Source: CAYOXD01 sp964407825 (GTDB lineage: Bacteria > Desulfobacterota > Desulfobacteria > Desulfobacterales > JAFDDL01). From it: a stretch of DNA of 50,580 nt. The stretch spans positions 1 through 50,580 of the forward strand of contig CAYOXD010000010.1 of the NCBI GenBank assembly GCA_964407825.1, in the 5' to 3' direction. Made by a program: the position numbers and the translations under genes. Shown here piece after piece: positions 33,521 to 42,316 of the stretch. Numbering within the stretch: position 1 is the stretch's first letter; every line of letters begins with the position of its first letter. Below the pieces are notes generated by a model. It saw nothing but the letters and a program-made list of their open reading frames with translations. It did not search any database and was not told the DNA's origin.

Positions 33521-35119
33521 CTATATTACAGAATCGCTGGAGCCGGCCTCGATGGCATCCTGTTCGTACAGAGACATAAAAGCCCCCACCACCTGCGGAT
33601 CGAATTGACTGCCTGCGCCGTCATGTAAAATTTTCAGAATTTTTTCAGATGCCATCTTTCTGCGGTAAGCACGATCGGATGCCATGGCGTCATAGGCGTC
33701 CGCCACCGACAGGATGCGGGCCAGAAATGGAATGCCCTCACCCTTGAGCCCGTTGGGGTATCCGCTTCCGTCATAGCGCTCATGGTGACAGCGGATGATC
33801 TCCTGCTCCCTGCCCCACATTCCCAGCTTGCCGACGATATCAGCTCCGAGAAGCGGATGTTCCTTTATCTTCTCATATTCGTCATGGGTCAGCCGGCCCG
33901 GTTTCAGGAGGATCGAATCCCGTACGCCGATCTTTCCGATGTCGTGGAGCGGTCCAGCGAATTTCAGGATATCCAACTCCTCGGGGCTGCACAGGAGTGC
34001 CTTGCCAAGGAGCAGGGATATCTCCGTGACCCGGGTGGAGTGCTGCTTGGTATAGGGGTCGCGCACCTCGATGGCCTTCACAAAGGCATAAAGGGTTGCG
34101 AACAGGTTGGTGTAGATGTTCTCGTAAAGGGCCAAATTCTCGATGCTGTGGGCGGCATTCTGGGTCAGGAAGGACAGATAATACAGTTCCTTTTCAGTAA
34201 ACCGCCGGTCCCCCTTCCGGATGGATGCCGTGAGCACTCCGAATATCTTTTTCCGGATCTTGAGAGGCACCAGCATGATGGAACGGATATCGGAGGGGAC
34301 GCCCCGGACACCGGTGTTTTCAGAGATAAGAAGGGGAATCCCATCCGTCGCGATTTCCATCATCAGTTTCCGGAGACCTTCCCCGAGGCCATCGCCCCCC
34401 ATCAGGTTCCCGTCCGGTCCGGATTCGCCCGCAGAATCGGCAGCCGATGCCAATTGCGGCGCCCGGGCGACCGAAACCTCGACGACCGTACTGGAGGAAG
34501 TATTGACCACCGAGAAACTCGCCTCGTCCGACTGAGTGATCTCAAGGGTCATCCCCACCACCCGGCTGAAGACCTCCTGGTTGGAGCCGACCTGCGCCAG
34601 ATCACTCAGTATCTTATTCAGGATGTTGAGGCCTTCGATTTTGTAAAGCAACTCTTGGTTCAGCTTTTCCAGCCGCTCCTTTCCCTCCACCTCCTTCTTG
34701 AGAATGAGGTTTTCCACAAACAGCCGCCGCTCCCGCAACACCCGGGCGAGGCATAATTCCATTTGATTGAGGCTGACGGGCTTGATCAGGAAATCCACAA
34801 CCCCGTTGCGCAGCGTCTGGATGGTGTTATCCAGGGACGGATAGCCGGTCATGACCACCACGGGAATCGTGTTGTCCACGAGTCGAATTCGTTCGGCCAG
34901 TTCCAACCCATCCATTTCGGGCATATTGATATCGGTAAAGCAGCAGCTGATCCTTTCACGGCTGAGGATCTCCACCGCCTCCAGACCGTTGAGCGCGGTC
35001 ACAACGGCGTACCCCTTCTGCTCGAAATAGTCCTTGGCAATTTCGAGTATGCTTTCCTCGTCATCCACGAAGAGGATCTTGCCCTGTTCGTCCTTATTCA
35101 TTATGCCGGTCCAATTCAT
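33521..35119 (-). CDS. REC-GAF-HD-GYP c-di-GMP phosphodiesterase
   Basis: A 532-residue response regulator. The receiver (14-125) is complete, with D19/D20 and phosphoacceptor D63 (TDINMPEMDG) and Lys in IKPVS. A coiled segment leads to a GAF-like domain (about 165-330). The C-terminal HD-GYP domain has HSTRVTEISLLLG, the HD pair in HDIGKIGV and the full HHERYDGSGYPNGLKG (GYP) motif, so it should hydrolyse c-di-GMP. The ATG at 35119 has AGAGG four bases upstream. Together with the two PilZ genes it forms a c-di-GMP module at the head of the flagellar island. Confidence 0.94.
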   Translation of the reverse strand: MNWTGIMNKDEQGKILFVDDEESILEIAKDYFEQKGYAVVTALNGLEAVEILSRERISCCFTDINMPEMDGLELAERIRLVDNTIPVVVMTGYPSLDNTIQTLRNGVVDFLIKPVSLNQMELCLARVLRERRLFVENLILKKEVEGKERLEKLNQELLYKIEGLNILNKILSDLAQVGSNQEVFSRVVGMTLEITQSDEASFSVVNTSSSTVVEVSVARAPQLASAADSAGESGPDGNLMGGDGLGEGLRKLMMEIATDGIPLLISENTGVRGVPSDIRSIMLVPLKIRKKIFGVLTASIRKGDRRFTEKELYYLSFLTQNAAHSIENLALYENIYTNLFATLYAFVKAIEVRDPYTKQHSTRVTEISLLLGKALLCSPEELDILKFAGPLHDIGKIGVRDSILLKPGRLTHDEYEKIKEHPLLGADIVGKLGMWGREQEIIRCHHERYDGSGYPNGLKGEGIPFLARILSVADAYDAMASDRAYRRKMASEKILKILHDGAGSQFDPQVVGAFMSLYEQDAIEAGSSDSVI

Positions 35120-35485
35120 GCGACCTCTTCATCCAGGGATCCCTTTTTACAGCGATGGTCCTGATCCCGATAGGGGCGCTGCCCGCAGGAGGCAGTACCG
35201 CCAGTTATTCTTAAATACCCGGCTCCGCCAGCAGTCCTCGGAACCTGTCATCCATCGAACGGGGCGTTTAGTAAGAAATTTCTCCGACATCCATCTCACT
35301 TTGTCAAGCACCAACCGGGAAATGATGAATTCTTCTTGAACGAACTGGCTAAATCTGAGACTATATTTCTCATGCTGGATGTAGACGCACCCACTCATTC
35401 CAGCCCCCGGTTCGGATCCTTCGTGGAGGCTGTTTAGATATAGTCCCATATCGAACGATCACTTCCAAAACTTAAGGAGAAAGAC
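35120..35485. other. Divergent intergenic region between HD-GYP and the flavodoxin-like gene
   Basis: These 366 bases separate minus-strand motility genes from plus-strand genes and must hold both promoters. I found no strong sigma-70, sigma-28 or sigma-54 match. A 100-codon minus-strand frame exists (35147-35449) but has no ribosome site or recognisable domain, so I do not call it a gene. Confidence 0.55.
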
Positions 35486-36073
35486 ATGGCCCCTACCATT
35501 ACAGCTCTGTATGGAAGCCCCCGGAGAAAAGGCAATACGGCACTTTTAATGAAACAGGCCGTTCAAGGCGCCAGGGATGCCGGCGCAACCGTGGATGAGA
35601 TATTTCTCAGAGATTTGAAAATTTCCCCCTGCCTGGAAATTTATGCCTGCAAGTCCGACGGAGAGTGTGTGATCAAGGATGACTTCCAGCCGCTAAGGGA
35701 CCGGATTCTCGCCTCTCAGGGGCTCATGGTCGCTTCCCCTATCTTTTTTTATTCCGTAAGCGCGCACACGAAAATCATGATGGACCGGTTCCAGTCCCTT
35801 TGGGTCAAAAAATACTGGCTCGACGATAATGCGGGGGGACAACGGGAGTTCAAAAGAAAGGGGCTTTTTATCAGCGTTGGCGCCACAAGCGGAAAAAAGC
35901 TCTTCGACGGCGCACTGTTGACTATGAAATATTTTTTTGACCCCCTCGATATGGAGCTCTGGCGGGCACTGACCTATCGGGGCATCGACCTGGAGGGCGA
36001 GATCAACGATTATCCACAGCATCTCAAAGAGGCGTATGATACGGGCAGGGCGCTTGCGGATGCCCTGGCGTGA
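35486..36073 (+). CDS. Flavodoxin-fold NAD(P)H-dependent FMN reductase family protein
   Basis: A 195-residue flavoprotein of the NADPH-dependent FMN reductase / iron-sulfur flavoprotein group. The FMN phosphate loop reads ALYGSPRRKGNTALLMKQA near the N-terminus. The middle has CLEIYACKSDGECVIKDDF, with Cys spacing reminiscent of this family, and GLMVASPIFFYSVSAHTKIM before DRFQSLW. AAGGAG lies six bases before the ATG. It probably moves electrons or reduces quinone-like compounds in the cytoplasm; the substrate is unknown. It stands alone ahead of ilvB. Confidence 0.88.
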   Translation: MAPTITALYGSPRRKGNTALLMKQAVQGARDAGATVDEIFLRDLKISPCLEIYACKSDGECVIKDDFQPLRDRILASQGLMVASPIFFYSVSAHTKIMMDRFQSLWVKKYWLDDNAGGQREFKRKGLFISVGATSGKKLFDGALLTMKYFFDPLDMELWRALTYRGIDLEGEINDYPQHLKEAYDTGRALADALA

Positions 36074-36237
36074 GGGGTCGTGAACGGTGAACCATGAACA
36101 GGGATCGGTAACAGGGATGGTCTTGTGGGGCATAGTTTGTTCTGGACGATGTATCAGATACTTGTTTTGAATTGATTACCGTAAGAAAACTTCGGGGGAA
36201 CCTTGGAAAAACAGGGAAAACGGCAGGACAGGAGAAT

Positions 36238-37923
36238 ATGGAACTGACAGGGGCGCAGATACTGCTCAAATCTCTCCAAGCAGAGGAGGTGGATACCCTC
36301 TTTGGGTATCCCGGAGCCGTCATCGTCGATGTCTATGATGAAATGGAAAAAACCGGTCTCCATCATGTGCTCGTGCGCCATGAGCAGGGGGCTGTCCACG
36401 CGGCGGACGGCTATGCCCGCGCCAGTGGAAAGGTAGGGGTATGTCTGGTCACCTCCGGGCCGGGCGCCACCAACACCGTGACGGGGCTGGCTGCCGCCTA
36501 CATGGACTCGATCCCCCTGGTGATTCTCAGCGGGCAGGTACCCACCCACCTCATCGGGAACGATGCTTTCCAGGAGGTCGACATCGTGGGGATCACGCGG
36601 CCCTGTACCAAGCACAACTATCTGGTGCCGCGGGTGGAGGATCTGGCCGGAATCATCAAGGAGGCCTTTCATATCGCCAGAACCGGAAGACCCGGCCCGG
36701 TGCTGATCGATCTCCCGAAGAACGTCCTTGCCGACAAGGCCCTTTACACCCCCCCCGGGCCGGTCCAACTCAGGTCCTACAACCCGACCTACCACCCGAA
36801 TAGCAAGCAGCTCAAAAAGGTGGCGAGACTGATCCAGGAGGCCCGGCAACCGGTCATTCTGTCCGGAGGCGGCATCATCCTGTCCAGGGCCTCGGAGCCT
36901 TTGCGGCAGCTGGCCCGATCTGCGCAGATCCCCGTCACTTCCACGCTTATGGGGCTCGGAGCCTTTCCGGGCAGCGATCCTCTCTGGCTGGGAATGCTGG
37001 GCATGCACGGGACCTACCGGGCCAATATGGTCACCGGCGCCTGCGACCTGATGATCGCCGTGGGGGTGCGCTTCGATGACCGAGTGACGGGCAGAACCGA
37101 CACCTTTGCCTCTCAGGCACAGATCGTCCATATCGATATCGATCCCACCTCCATCCACAAGAACGTTCATGTATCAACGCCCGTGGTGGGAGACTGCAAC
37201 ATCAGTCTCATCCTGCTCAACCGGATGCTGCGCGATATGGCGCCAGAATACACGCCCGAAAGCCGCCGTCAGTGGCTCGAGCAGATCGACGCGTGGAAGC
37301 GCACCAATCCCATGGCATACACGCAGGCAGAGGTCATCAAGCCACAATTCGTCATCGAAAAACTCTATGAGGTCACCCAGGGGGACGCGGTTATCACAAC
37401 CGATGTGGGCCAGCACCAGATGTTCACGGCCCAGTACTACCCCTTCGATCAGCCCAATCAGCTGATCACCTCCGGCGGCCTCGGTGCCATGGGGTTCGGG
37501 CTTCCGGCCGCCATCGGGGCACAGACGGCCCTGCCGGACAAGCGGGTCATCAATATCGCTGGCGACGGCAGCATCCAGATGAACATTCAGGAGCTGTCCA
37601 CCGCCATGCAGGCCTGTCTGCCCATCAAGGTGGTTATTTTGAACAACGGATTCCTGGGCATGGTTCGGCAATTCCAGGAACTCTTCTGTGAGAAGCGCTA
37701 TGCGGGCACCCGGCTGGAGCATACACCGGATTTCGTAAAGCTGGCAGAGGCCTATGGCGCCGTTGGGCTTCGGGCCGCCAAACCCGAAGAGGTCGAACCG
37801 GTTCTGCGCGAGGGCCTCTCTGCGCCTGGACTGGTGATCATGGAGTTCATGGTGGAAAAGGAAGAGTGCGTCTACCCCATGGTGCCAGCCGGTGAGCCGG
37901 TGACCTCCATGCTGCTGGCGTAA
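36238..37923 (+). CDS. ilvB: Acetolactate synthase large subunit
   Basis: IlvB joins two pyruvates, or pyruvate and 2-oxobutanoate, in the first common step of branched-chain amino acid synthesis. The catalytic Glu lies in RHEQGAVHAADGYARA (E49). The FAD/middle domain and the C-terminal thiamine diphosphate motif (GDGSIQMNIQELSTAMQACL with NNGFLGM) follow. The ATG at 36238 has AGGAGA just upstream; the frame extends 22 codons further without conserved sequence. At 561 residues it is full length. ilvN follows after 125 bp. Confidence 0.97.
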   Translation: MELTGAQILLKSLQAEEVDTLFGYPGAVIVDVYDEMEKTGLHHVLVRHEQGAVHAADGYARASGKVGVCLVTSGPGATNTVTGLAAAYMDSIPLVILSGQVPTHLIGNDAFQEVDIVGITRPCTKHNYLVPRVEDLAGIIKEAFHIARTGRPGPVLIDLPKNVLADKALYTPPGPVQLRSYNPTYHPNSKQLKKVARLIQEARQPVILSGGGIILSRASEPLRQLARSAQIPVTSTLMGLGAFPGSDPLWLGMLGMHGTYRANMVTGACDLMIAVGVRFDDRVTGRTDTFASQAQIVHIDIDPTSIHKNVHVSTPVVGDCNISLILLNRMLRDMAPEYTPESRRQWLEQIDAWKRTNPMAYTQAEVIKPQFVIEKLYEVTQGDAVITTDVGQHQMFTAQYYPFDQPNQLITSGGLGAMGFGLPAAIGAQTALPDKRVINIAGDGSIQMNIQELSTAMQACLPIKVVILNNGFLGMVRQFQELFCEKRYAGTRLEHTPDFVKLAEAYGAVGLRAAKPEEVEPVLREGLSAPGLVIMEFMVEKEECVYPMVPAGEPVTSMLLA

Positions 37924-37987
37924 GGGCCGCGGCCTCCGCGACCCTAAGGTTAGTAAGAATATATGAAATTTTCGGATCCGAATTGGG

Positions 37988-38005
37988 ATCGCAATCGTTT
38001 GCGAT
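37988..38005 (+). repeat. Small inverted repeat in the ilvB-ilvN spacer
   Basis: ATCGCAA and TTGCGAT pair around a TCGT loop, nested inside a wider GGGATCG/CGATCCC pairing. It lies in the 125-bp spacer between ilvB and ilvN and may form a weak RNA hairpin. Confidence 0.5.
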
Positions 38006-38048
38006 ATTCGATCCCGATAGGCGATTCTACAGAAAAAGGCCCAACTTC

Positions 38049-38537
38049 ATGACCGACAACCGATGCGTTCTTTCCATACTCGTTGACAACCAGCCTGCCG
38101 TTCTGGCCCGGGTGGTGGGGCTTTTTGGCGGCAGGGGCTATAACATCGAAAGCCTGTGCGTGGCCGAGACCATCGATCCGCTGGTGTCGCGCATCACCCT
38201 GGTCACCCGAGGCGACGATGCCATCCTGGAGCAGATCAAGAAACAGCTCAACAAACTGATCAACGTGATCAAGGTTCACACCCTGACGGATGCGGAATTT
38301 GTAGACAGGGAAATGGCCCTGGTCAAGGTCCATGCCAAACCCCATTCCAGGGCGGAAATTTTAAGAATCGTCGACATCTTCCGCTGCAAGGTGGTGGATG
38401 TGGGCCTGGACCACTACACCATCGAGGTCACCGGCGACCAGGGAAAACTCAATGCCATCACGAGCCTGCTGAAACCCATCGGCATCAAGGAGATCGCCCG
38501 GACCGGCGTCATTGCCCTCTTTCGGGACCCGAAGTAA
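38049..38537 (+). CDS. ilvN: Acetolactate synthase regulatory subunit
   Basis: IlvN binds valine or related end products and controls IlvB. The N-terminal ACT domain begins CVLSILVDNQPAVLARVVGL followed by FGGRGYNIESLCVAET, a family hallmark. The C-terminal domain has AEILRIVDIFRCKVVDVGLD and EIARTGVIALFR. The ATG at 38049 gives 162 residues, typical, with AAGG nine bases upstream; the longer frame adds 22 non-conserved residues. Its stop codon lies at the edge of a large palindrome. Confidence 0.96.
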   Translation: MTDNRCVLSILVDNQPAVLARVVGLFGGRGYNIESLCVAETIDPLVSRITLVTRGDDAILEQIKKQLNKLINVIKVHTLTDAEFVDREMALVKVHAKPHSRAEILRIVDIFRCKVVDVGLDHYTIEVTGDQGKLNAITSLLKPIGIKEIARTGVIALFRDPK

Positions 38538-38681
38538 GAGCCTATCCGAAAATCCCGTCTCAGACCCGCTGGCTGCGTTGGAAAGCGTCTCGAAATGCTC
38601 ACGTACTACGTGTACGCTCCGCTTTCGAGCCGTTTTCCGCCTTGCTATCTGGCCTGAGCCAAGATTTTCGGATGGGCTCTT
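38536..38681. repeat. 146-bp imperfect palindromic element after ilvN
   Basis: The outer arms (38536-38554 and 38663-38681) are 19-base inverted repeats with one mismatch (AAGAGCCTATCCGAAAATC outward). Inside, a second pair begins CTCAG and reaches CTCGAAA on both sides, and the centre has ACGTACTACGTGTACG. The whole element can fold into one long hairpin. It has no coding capacity. Its form suggests a MITE- or REP-like element inserted at the ilvN stop codon, or a strong transcript end. Confidence 0.85.
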
Positions 38682-38695
38682 GATAAAAAAATGGC

Positions 38696-38723
38696 TTGAC
38701 TTTACGCCGTTACATGGTATTGC
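38696..38723 (+). promoter_or_regulatory. Possible sigma-70-type promoter for the cimA leader
   Basis: TTGACT (5 of 6 to consensus) is followed after 16 bases by TATTGC, a weak -10. It lies between the palindrome and the leader ORF, where a promoter is expected. Weak support. Confidence 0.35.
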
Positions 38724-38755
38724 CTAAGGGATAAACGCTTACAAGGAACCCAACA

Positions 38756-38845
38756 ATGAACCCGATTTGTGCCATCATCGACCTTGGAACTCTCCTTATC
38801 GGCCTCGCGGCAGGGGCGCTCATTGCCGCGGGGGAATCGCGTTGA
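38756..38845 (+). CDS. Candidate 29-residue Ile/Leu-rich leader peptide ahead of cimA
   Basis: ATG 38756 with AAGGA eight bases upstream opens a 29-codon frame ending TGA-TAA at 38843. The peptide begins MNPICAIIDLGTLLIGL. Five Ile and five Leu codons make up 10 of 29, clustered at codons 4-17; there are no Val codons. The stop codon lies in a segment that can pair with the terminator's left arm 40 bases further on. Placed before cimA (isoleucine by the citramalate route) and leuA, this has the form of an attenuation leader peptide. It could also be an unrelated small hydrophobic protein. Confidence 0.65.
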   Translation: MNPICAIIDLGTLLIGLAAGALIAAGESR

Positions 38846-38894
38846 TAATGGCATAAAATATAGACAGACAATAAATTCCAAGACCGTTATCGAC
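38841..38894 (+). promoter_or_regulatory. Candidate antiterminator pairing
   Basis: RNA from 38841-38851 (GUUGAUAAUGG, covering the leader stop codon) can pair with 38884-38894 (CCGUUAUCGAC) in 11 consecutive pairs, two of them G-U, across a 32-base loop. This would remove the left arm of the terminator. A ribosome at the leader stop would block the pairing; one stalled at the earlier Ile/Leu codons would allow it. Confidence 0.6.
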
Positions 38895-38922
38895 CCTGTC
38901 CGTTGATAACGGTTTTTTTTTT
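38883..38922 (+). terminator. Intrinsic terminator in the cimA leader
   Basis: ACCGTTATCGAC and GTTGATAACGGT form a 12-bp stem with one G-U pair around a 7-base loop, followed by ten Ts (38913-38922). This is a textbook Rho-independent terminator, 38 bases after the leader ORF stop and 55 bases before cimA. Confidence 0.92.
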
Positions 38923-38976
38923 GATATCCATCCGGTTGGTGGCCGTAGCGGCCGAAGGGATGGTGGGGAGAAACGC

Positions 38977-40602
38977 ATGGAGCAAATTCTACTGTATGAC
39001 ACCACCTTGAGGGACGGCACCCAGGGGGAGAGCGTCAATTTCACAGCCCCGGAAAAGATCAAAATCGCTAAGCAGCTCGATGAGCTGGGGATTCATTATA
39101 TTGAGGGCGGATGGCCCGGGTCCAATCCCAGGGACATCCAATTCTTCGAACTGGCTCGGCAAACCCCCTTCTCCCAGGCCCGCATCACCGCCTTCGGCGC
39201 CACCCGGAGGCCGGGGGTCGCACCGGCTGAGGATTCCAACCTCCAGGCCCTGATCAAGAGCGGTGCGGCCACGGTCACCCTGGTGGGAAAGAGCTGGGAT
39301 CTTCATGTGGCGATCATGAACAACACCCTGGCGGAAAATCTCAACATGATCCGGGAGAGCATCGCCTACCTCAAGGATCTGGGACGCGAAGTCATTTTCG
39401 ATGCCGAACATTTTTTCGACGGTTACAAGTCCAACCCGGACTACACCCTAGAGACCCTGGAGGCCGCCGTCTCCGGCGGGGCCGACTTTCTGATCCTCTG
39501 CGACACCAACGGCGGAACCCTGTACTACGATATCGAGGCCATCGTGGCGCGGGTAAAGGAGGCACGGGATGAATGGAATCTGCCGAACGGCGGCAACGCC
39601 AGCCCCATACACCTCGGCATCCATGCCCACAACGACTGCGCCATGGCCGTTGCCAACTCCATATCGGCGGTTCGCGCCGGCGCCCGGATGGTCCAGGGAA
39701 CCATCAACGGGTACGGCGAACGGTGCGGGAATGCCGACTTAACGGCCATCATTCCGATCCTTCAGTTGAAGATGAACCAATCGTGCCTTCCGGAGGCAAA
39801 CCTGACCCGCTTGAAGAAGGTATCCAGGTTCGTCAGCGAGGCCGCCAATATGCCCCCCCAGGGCAACCGCCCCTTCGTGGGCCGAAGCGCCTTTGCCCAT
39901 AAGGGGGGGATCCATGTCAGCGCCATCGCCAAACAACCCCGGGCCTATGAACATATGGACCCGACCCTCGTGGGTAACGCCCGTCGCGTGCTCGTTTCGG
40001 ACATGTCCGGCAAGTCCAATGTTGAGTACAAGGCCAGGGAACTCGGGGTCAGCCTGGACGAAAACGGCGTCGACAGCCGGAAAATCGTCTCCCAGATCAA
40101 AAAGATGGAACAGGAGGGGTTTCAATTCGACGTGGCGGATGGCTCGCTCAAAATATGGTTCCAGAAGCTCACGGATCAGTTCACGCCTCTTTTCACCCTG
40201 GAAAACTACCGGATTTCCATGGAAAAGGACAGGGATCAACATGCCTGGGCCCATGCCATTGTCAAGGTCTCCGTCGGTGAACGCAAAGAGATGATCGCGG
40301 CCGAAGGCGACGGACCGGTAAACGCCCTGGATAACGCTTTGCGCAAGGTTCTGAAAAAATTCTATCCCCACCTGGGCCTGGACGCCCTGCGCCTGGTGGA
40401 TTACAAGGTGCGGGTCATCGACGGCCGGGAGGCCACGGCGGCCAAGGTTCGGGTGATCATCGATTCCCGGGATCGCGAGGACATCTGGACCACCATCGGT
40501 GTATCCACGGATATTATCGAAGCCAGCTGGCAGGCGCTTTCGGACAGCTTTCAGTACAAGCTGGCCAAGGATCTGCCTGCCACCGAAGGGAAGATCGCAT
40601 GA
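38977..40602 (+). CDS. cimA: (R)-citramalate synthase
   Basis: CimA condenses pyruvate and acetyl-CoA to citramalate, giving 2-oxobutanoate for isoleucine without threonine. The DRE-TIM barrel opens LLYDTTLRDGTQGESVNFTA, with metal-site HAHNDCAMAVANS and the GERCGNADL loop. The C-terminal LeuA-like regulatory domain starts near residue 400. The GESVNF stretch, length (541) and divergence from the leuA copy downstream favour the CimA/LeuA-2 type over 2-isopropylmalate synthase. GGGGAG lies eight bases before the ATG. Expression is probably set by the attenuator just upstream. Confidence 0.93.
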   Translation: MEQILLYDTTLRDGTQGESVNFTAPEKIKIAKQLDELGIHYIEGGWPGSNPRDIQFFELARQTPFSQARITAFGATRRPGVAPAEDSNLQALIKSGAATVTLVGKSWDLHVAIMNNTLAENLNMIRESIAYLKDLGREVIFDAEHFFDGYKSNPDYTLETLEAAVSGGADFLILCDTNGGTLYYDIEAIVARVKEARDEWNLPNGGNASPIHLGIHAHNDCAMAVANSISAVRAGARMVQGTINGYGERCGNADLTAIIPILQLKMNQSCLPEANLTRLKKVSRFVSEAANMPPQGNRPFVGRSAFAHKGGIHVSAIAKQPRAYEHMDPTLVGNARRVLVSDMSGKSNVEYKARELGVSLDENGVDSRKIVSQIKKMEQEGFQFDVADGSLKIWFQKLTDQFTPLFTLENYRISMEKDRDQHAWAHAIVKVSVGERKEMIAAEGDGPVNALDNALRKVLKKFYPHLGLDALRLVDYKVRVIDGREATAAKVRVIIDSRDREDIWTTIGVSTDIIEASWQALSDSFQYKLAKDLPATEGKIA

Positions 40603-40639
40603 AACATACCGGTTACCCGATCAAGGGGGAGAGGTTCAG

Positions 40640-40669
40640 CGCCGCGGGGGTCCGTCCGGCCCCGCGGCG
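40640..40669 (+). repeat. GC-rich hairpin between cimA and leuA
   Basis: CGCCGCGGGG and CCCCGCGGCG are perfect 10-bp arms around a 10-base loop. It lies 37 bp after the cimA stop and before leuA, with no T-run. It may be a Rho-type end, a processing site or a second regulatory structure. Confidence 0.6.
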
Positions 40670-40764
40670 GATGCTCCCCGTCCGCCGGACCGCTGCGTTT
40701 TGGACCGAAAGCCGATGAAACGAAACCGTCAGCAGCGCTGATGATGATAGAAAGGACCCACACC

Positions 40765-42306
40765 ATGAGCCAAGATCGCGTCATTATTTTCGATACCACC
40801 CTGAGGGACGGGGAGCAATCCCCCGGTGCCAACATGAACACCGCGGAAAAACTCCAGATCGCCCTTCAGCTGGAAAAGCTGGGGGTGGATATTATTGAGG
40901 CAGGGTTCCCGGCGGCCTCGGAGGGGGATTTTGACGCTGTTTCCCAAATTGCCAAGAAACTCAAACGGGCCCAGGTGACAGGCCTTGCCCGCACTTCCAA
41001 GGGGGATATCGATCGGGCCTGGGGGGCCGTCCAGCAGGCGGCTCATCCGGGAATTCATGTTTTCCTGGCCACCTCCGAACTCCACATGAAATACAAGCTG
41101 AATATGACCCGTGAGCAGGTGCTCGAAACCGCTGTGACAATGGTGAAGTATGCCAGATCCCTCACCGATCGCGTCGAGTTTTCCGCGGAGGACGGATCCA
41201 GATCCGACCGGGACTTTCTCTGCCGGGTCTTCGAGGCAGCCATCCTGTCCGGTGCCACCACGGTGAATCTGCCGGACACGGTGGGCTACGCCATCCCGGA
41301 GGAGTTCGGCGAACTCGTCCGATACGTCATGGCCCATACGCCCAATATCCATCAGGCGGTCCTGAGCGTTCACTGCCACAACGACCTGGGACTGGCCACC
41401 GCCAACACCCTGGCGGCCATCCAGGCCGGAGCCCGGCAGGCGGAGGTCACCATCAACGGCATCGGTGAACGCGCGGGCAACACCGCCATGGAAGAGGTGG
41501 TCATGGCCCTGCACACCCGGCCCAACTTCTTTCCCGTCGCCACGGGCATCAACACCGAGCTGATCTATCCCACCAGCCGCCAGGTAAGCATGATCAGCGG
41601 CATGATCGTTCAGCCCAACAAGGCCATCGTGGGCGCCAACGCCTTCGCCCACGAGTCGGGCATTCACCAGGACGGGATCCTGAAAAACCCCATGACCTAC
41701 GAAATCATGAATCCCGAAACCGTGGGGCTCAGCGCCAACAAGCTGGTTTTGGGAAAACACTCCGGCCGACATGCCCTCAGGACCCGGTTGAAGGAGATGG
41801 GCTATGACCTGTCCGACGAAGAACTGAAAATCGTTTTTAAGAAATTCAAGGACCTGGCGGATAAGAAAAAGCATGTCATGGACGAGGACCTGGAGGCGCT
41901 GGTGACAGAAGGCCTTCTGCGAACCGCCGACGCCTTCCAGTTGGAATACATGCATGTCACCAGCGGAACCACCGTTCTGCCCATGGCCAGCGTCCGCATG
42001 CGCATCCACGGGGAACCGATAAAAATCGCCAAATTTGGCAGCGGCCCCATCGATGCGGCCTTCAATGCCATCAAGGAGCTCACCCGGGCGGAATCCGAGA
42101 TGCTGCGCTTCACCATCCGCGCCCTCACGGAGGGAACCGATGCGCTGGGAGAAGTGATCGTACGGTTGAAGGAAAACGGGTTGATCGCGTTGGGAAGGGG
42201 CTCGGACGAGGATATCATCACCGCCAGCGCCAAAGCCTATATCAACGGCTTGAACCGGATGGAGTACCTCAAATCCCATCCTGTGGAGGACCGGCAGGGA
42301 TTGTAG
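40765..42306 (+). CDS. leuA: 2-isopropylmalate synthase
   Basis: LeuA condenses 2-oxoisovalerate and acetyl-CoA, the first leucine-specific step. The barrel begins IIFDTTLRDGEQSPGANMNT, with the metal-binding SVHCHNDLGLATANTLAAIQ and the INGIGERAGNTAMEEVVMAL loop. The C-terminal allosteric domain starts near residue 390. The ATG at 40765 has AAAGGA eight bases upstream; an earlier ATG at 40741 has none. At 513 residues it is full length. leuCDB are not in the window. Confidence 0.97.
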   Translation: MSQDRVIIFDTTLRDGEQSPGANMNTAEKLQIALQLEKLGVDIIEAGFPAASEGDFDAVSQIAKKLKRAQVTGLARTSKGDIDRAWGAVQQAAHPGIHVFLATSELHMKYKLNMTREQVLETAVTMVKYARSLTDRVEFSAEDGSRSDRDFLCRVFEAAILSGATTVNLPDTVGYAIPEEFGELVRYVMAHTPNIHQAVLSVHCHNDLGLATANTLAAIQAGARQAEVTINGIGERAGNTAMEEVVMALHTRPNFFPVATGINTELIYPTSRQVSMISGMIVQPNKAIVGANAFAHESGIHQDGILKNPMTYEIMNPETVGLSANKLVLGKHSGRHALRTRLKEMGYDLSDEELKIVFKKFKDLADKKKHVMDEDLEALVTEGLLRTADAFQLEYMHVTSGTTVLPMASVRMRIHGEPIKIAKFGSGPIDAAFNAIKELTRAESEMLRFTIRALTEGTDALGEVIVRLKENGLIALGRGSDEDIITASAKAYINGLNRMEYLKSHPVEDRQGL

Positions 42307-42316
42307 GATAATGAGA

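Noticed and set aside
35147..35449. Possible 100-residue minus-strand protein in the divergent spacer
   Set aside because: No ribosome site, no domain, and it would cover the likely promoter of the flavodoxin-like gene.
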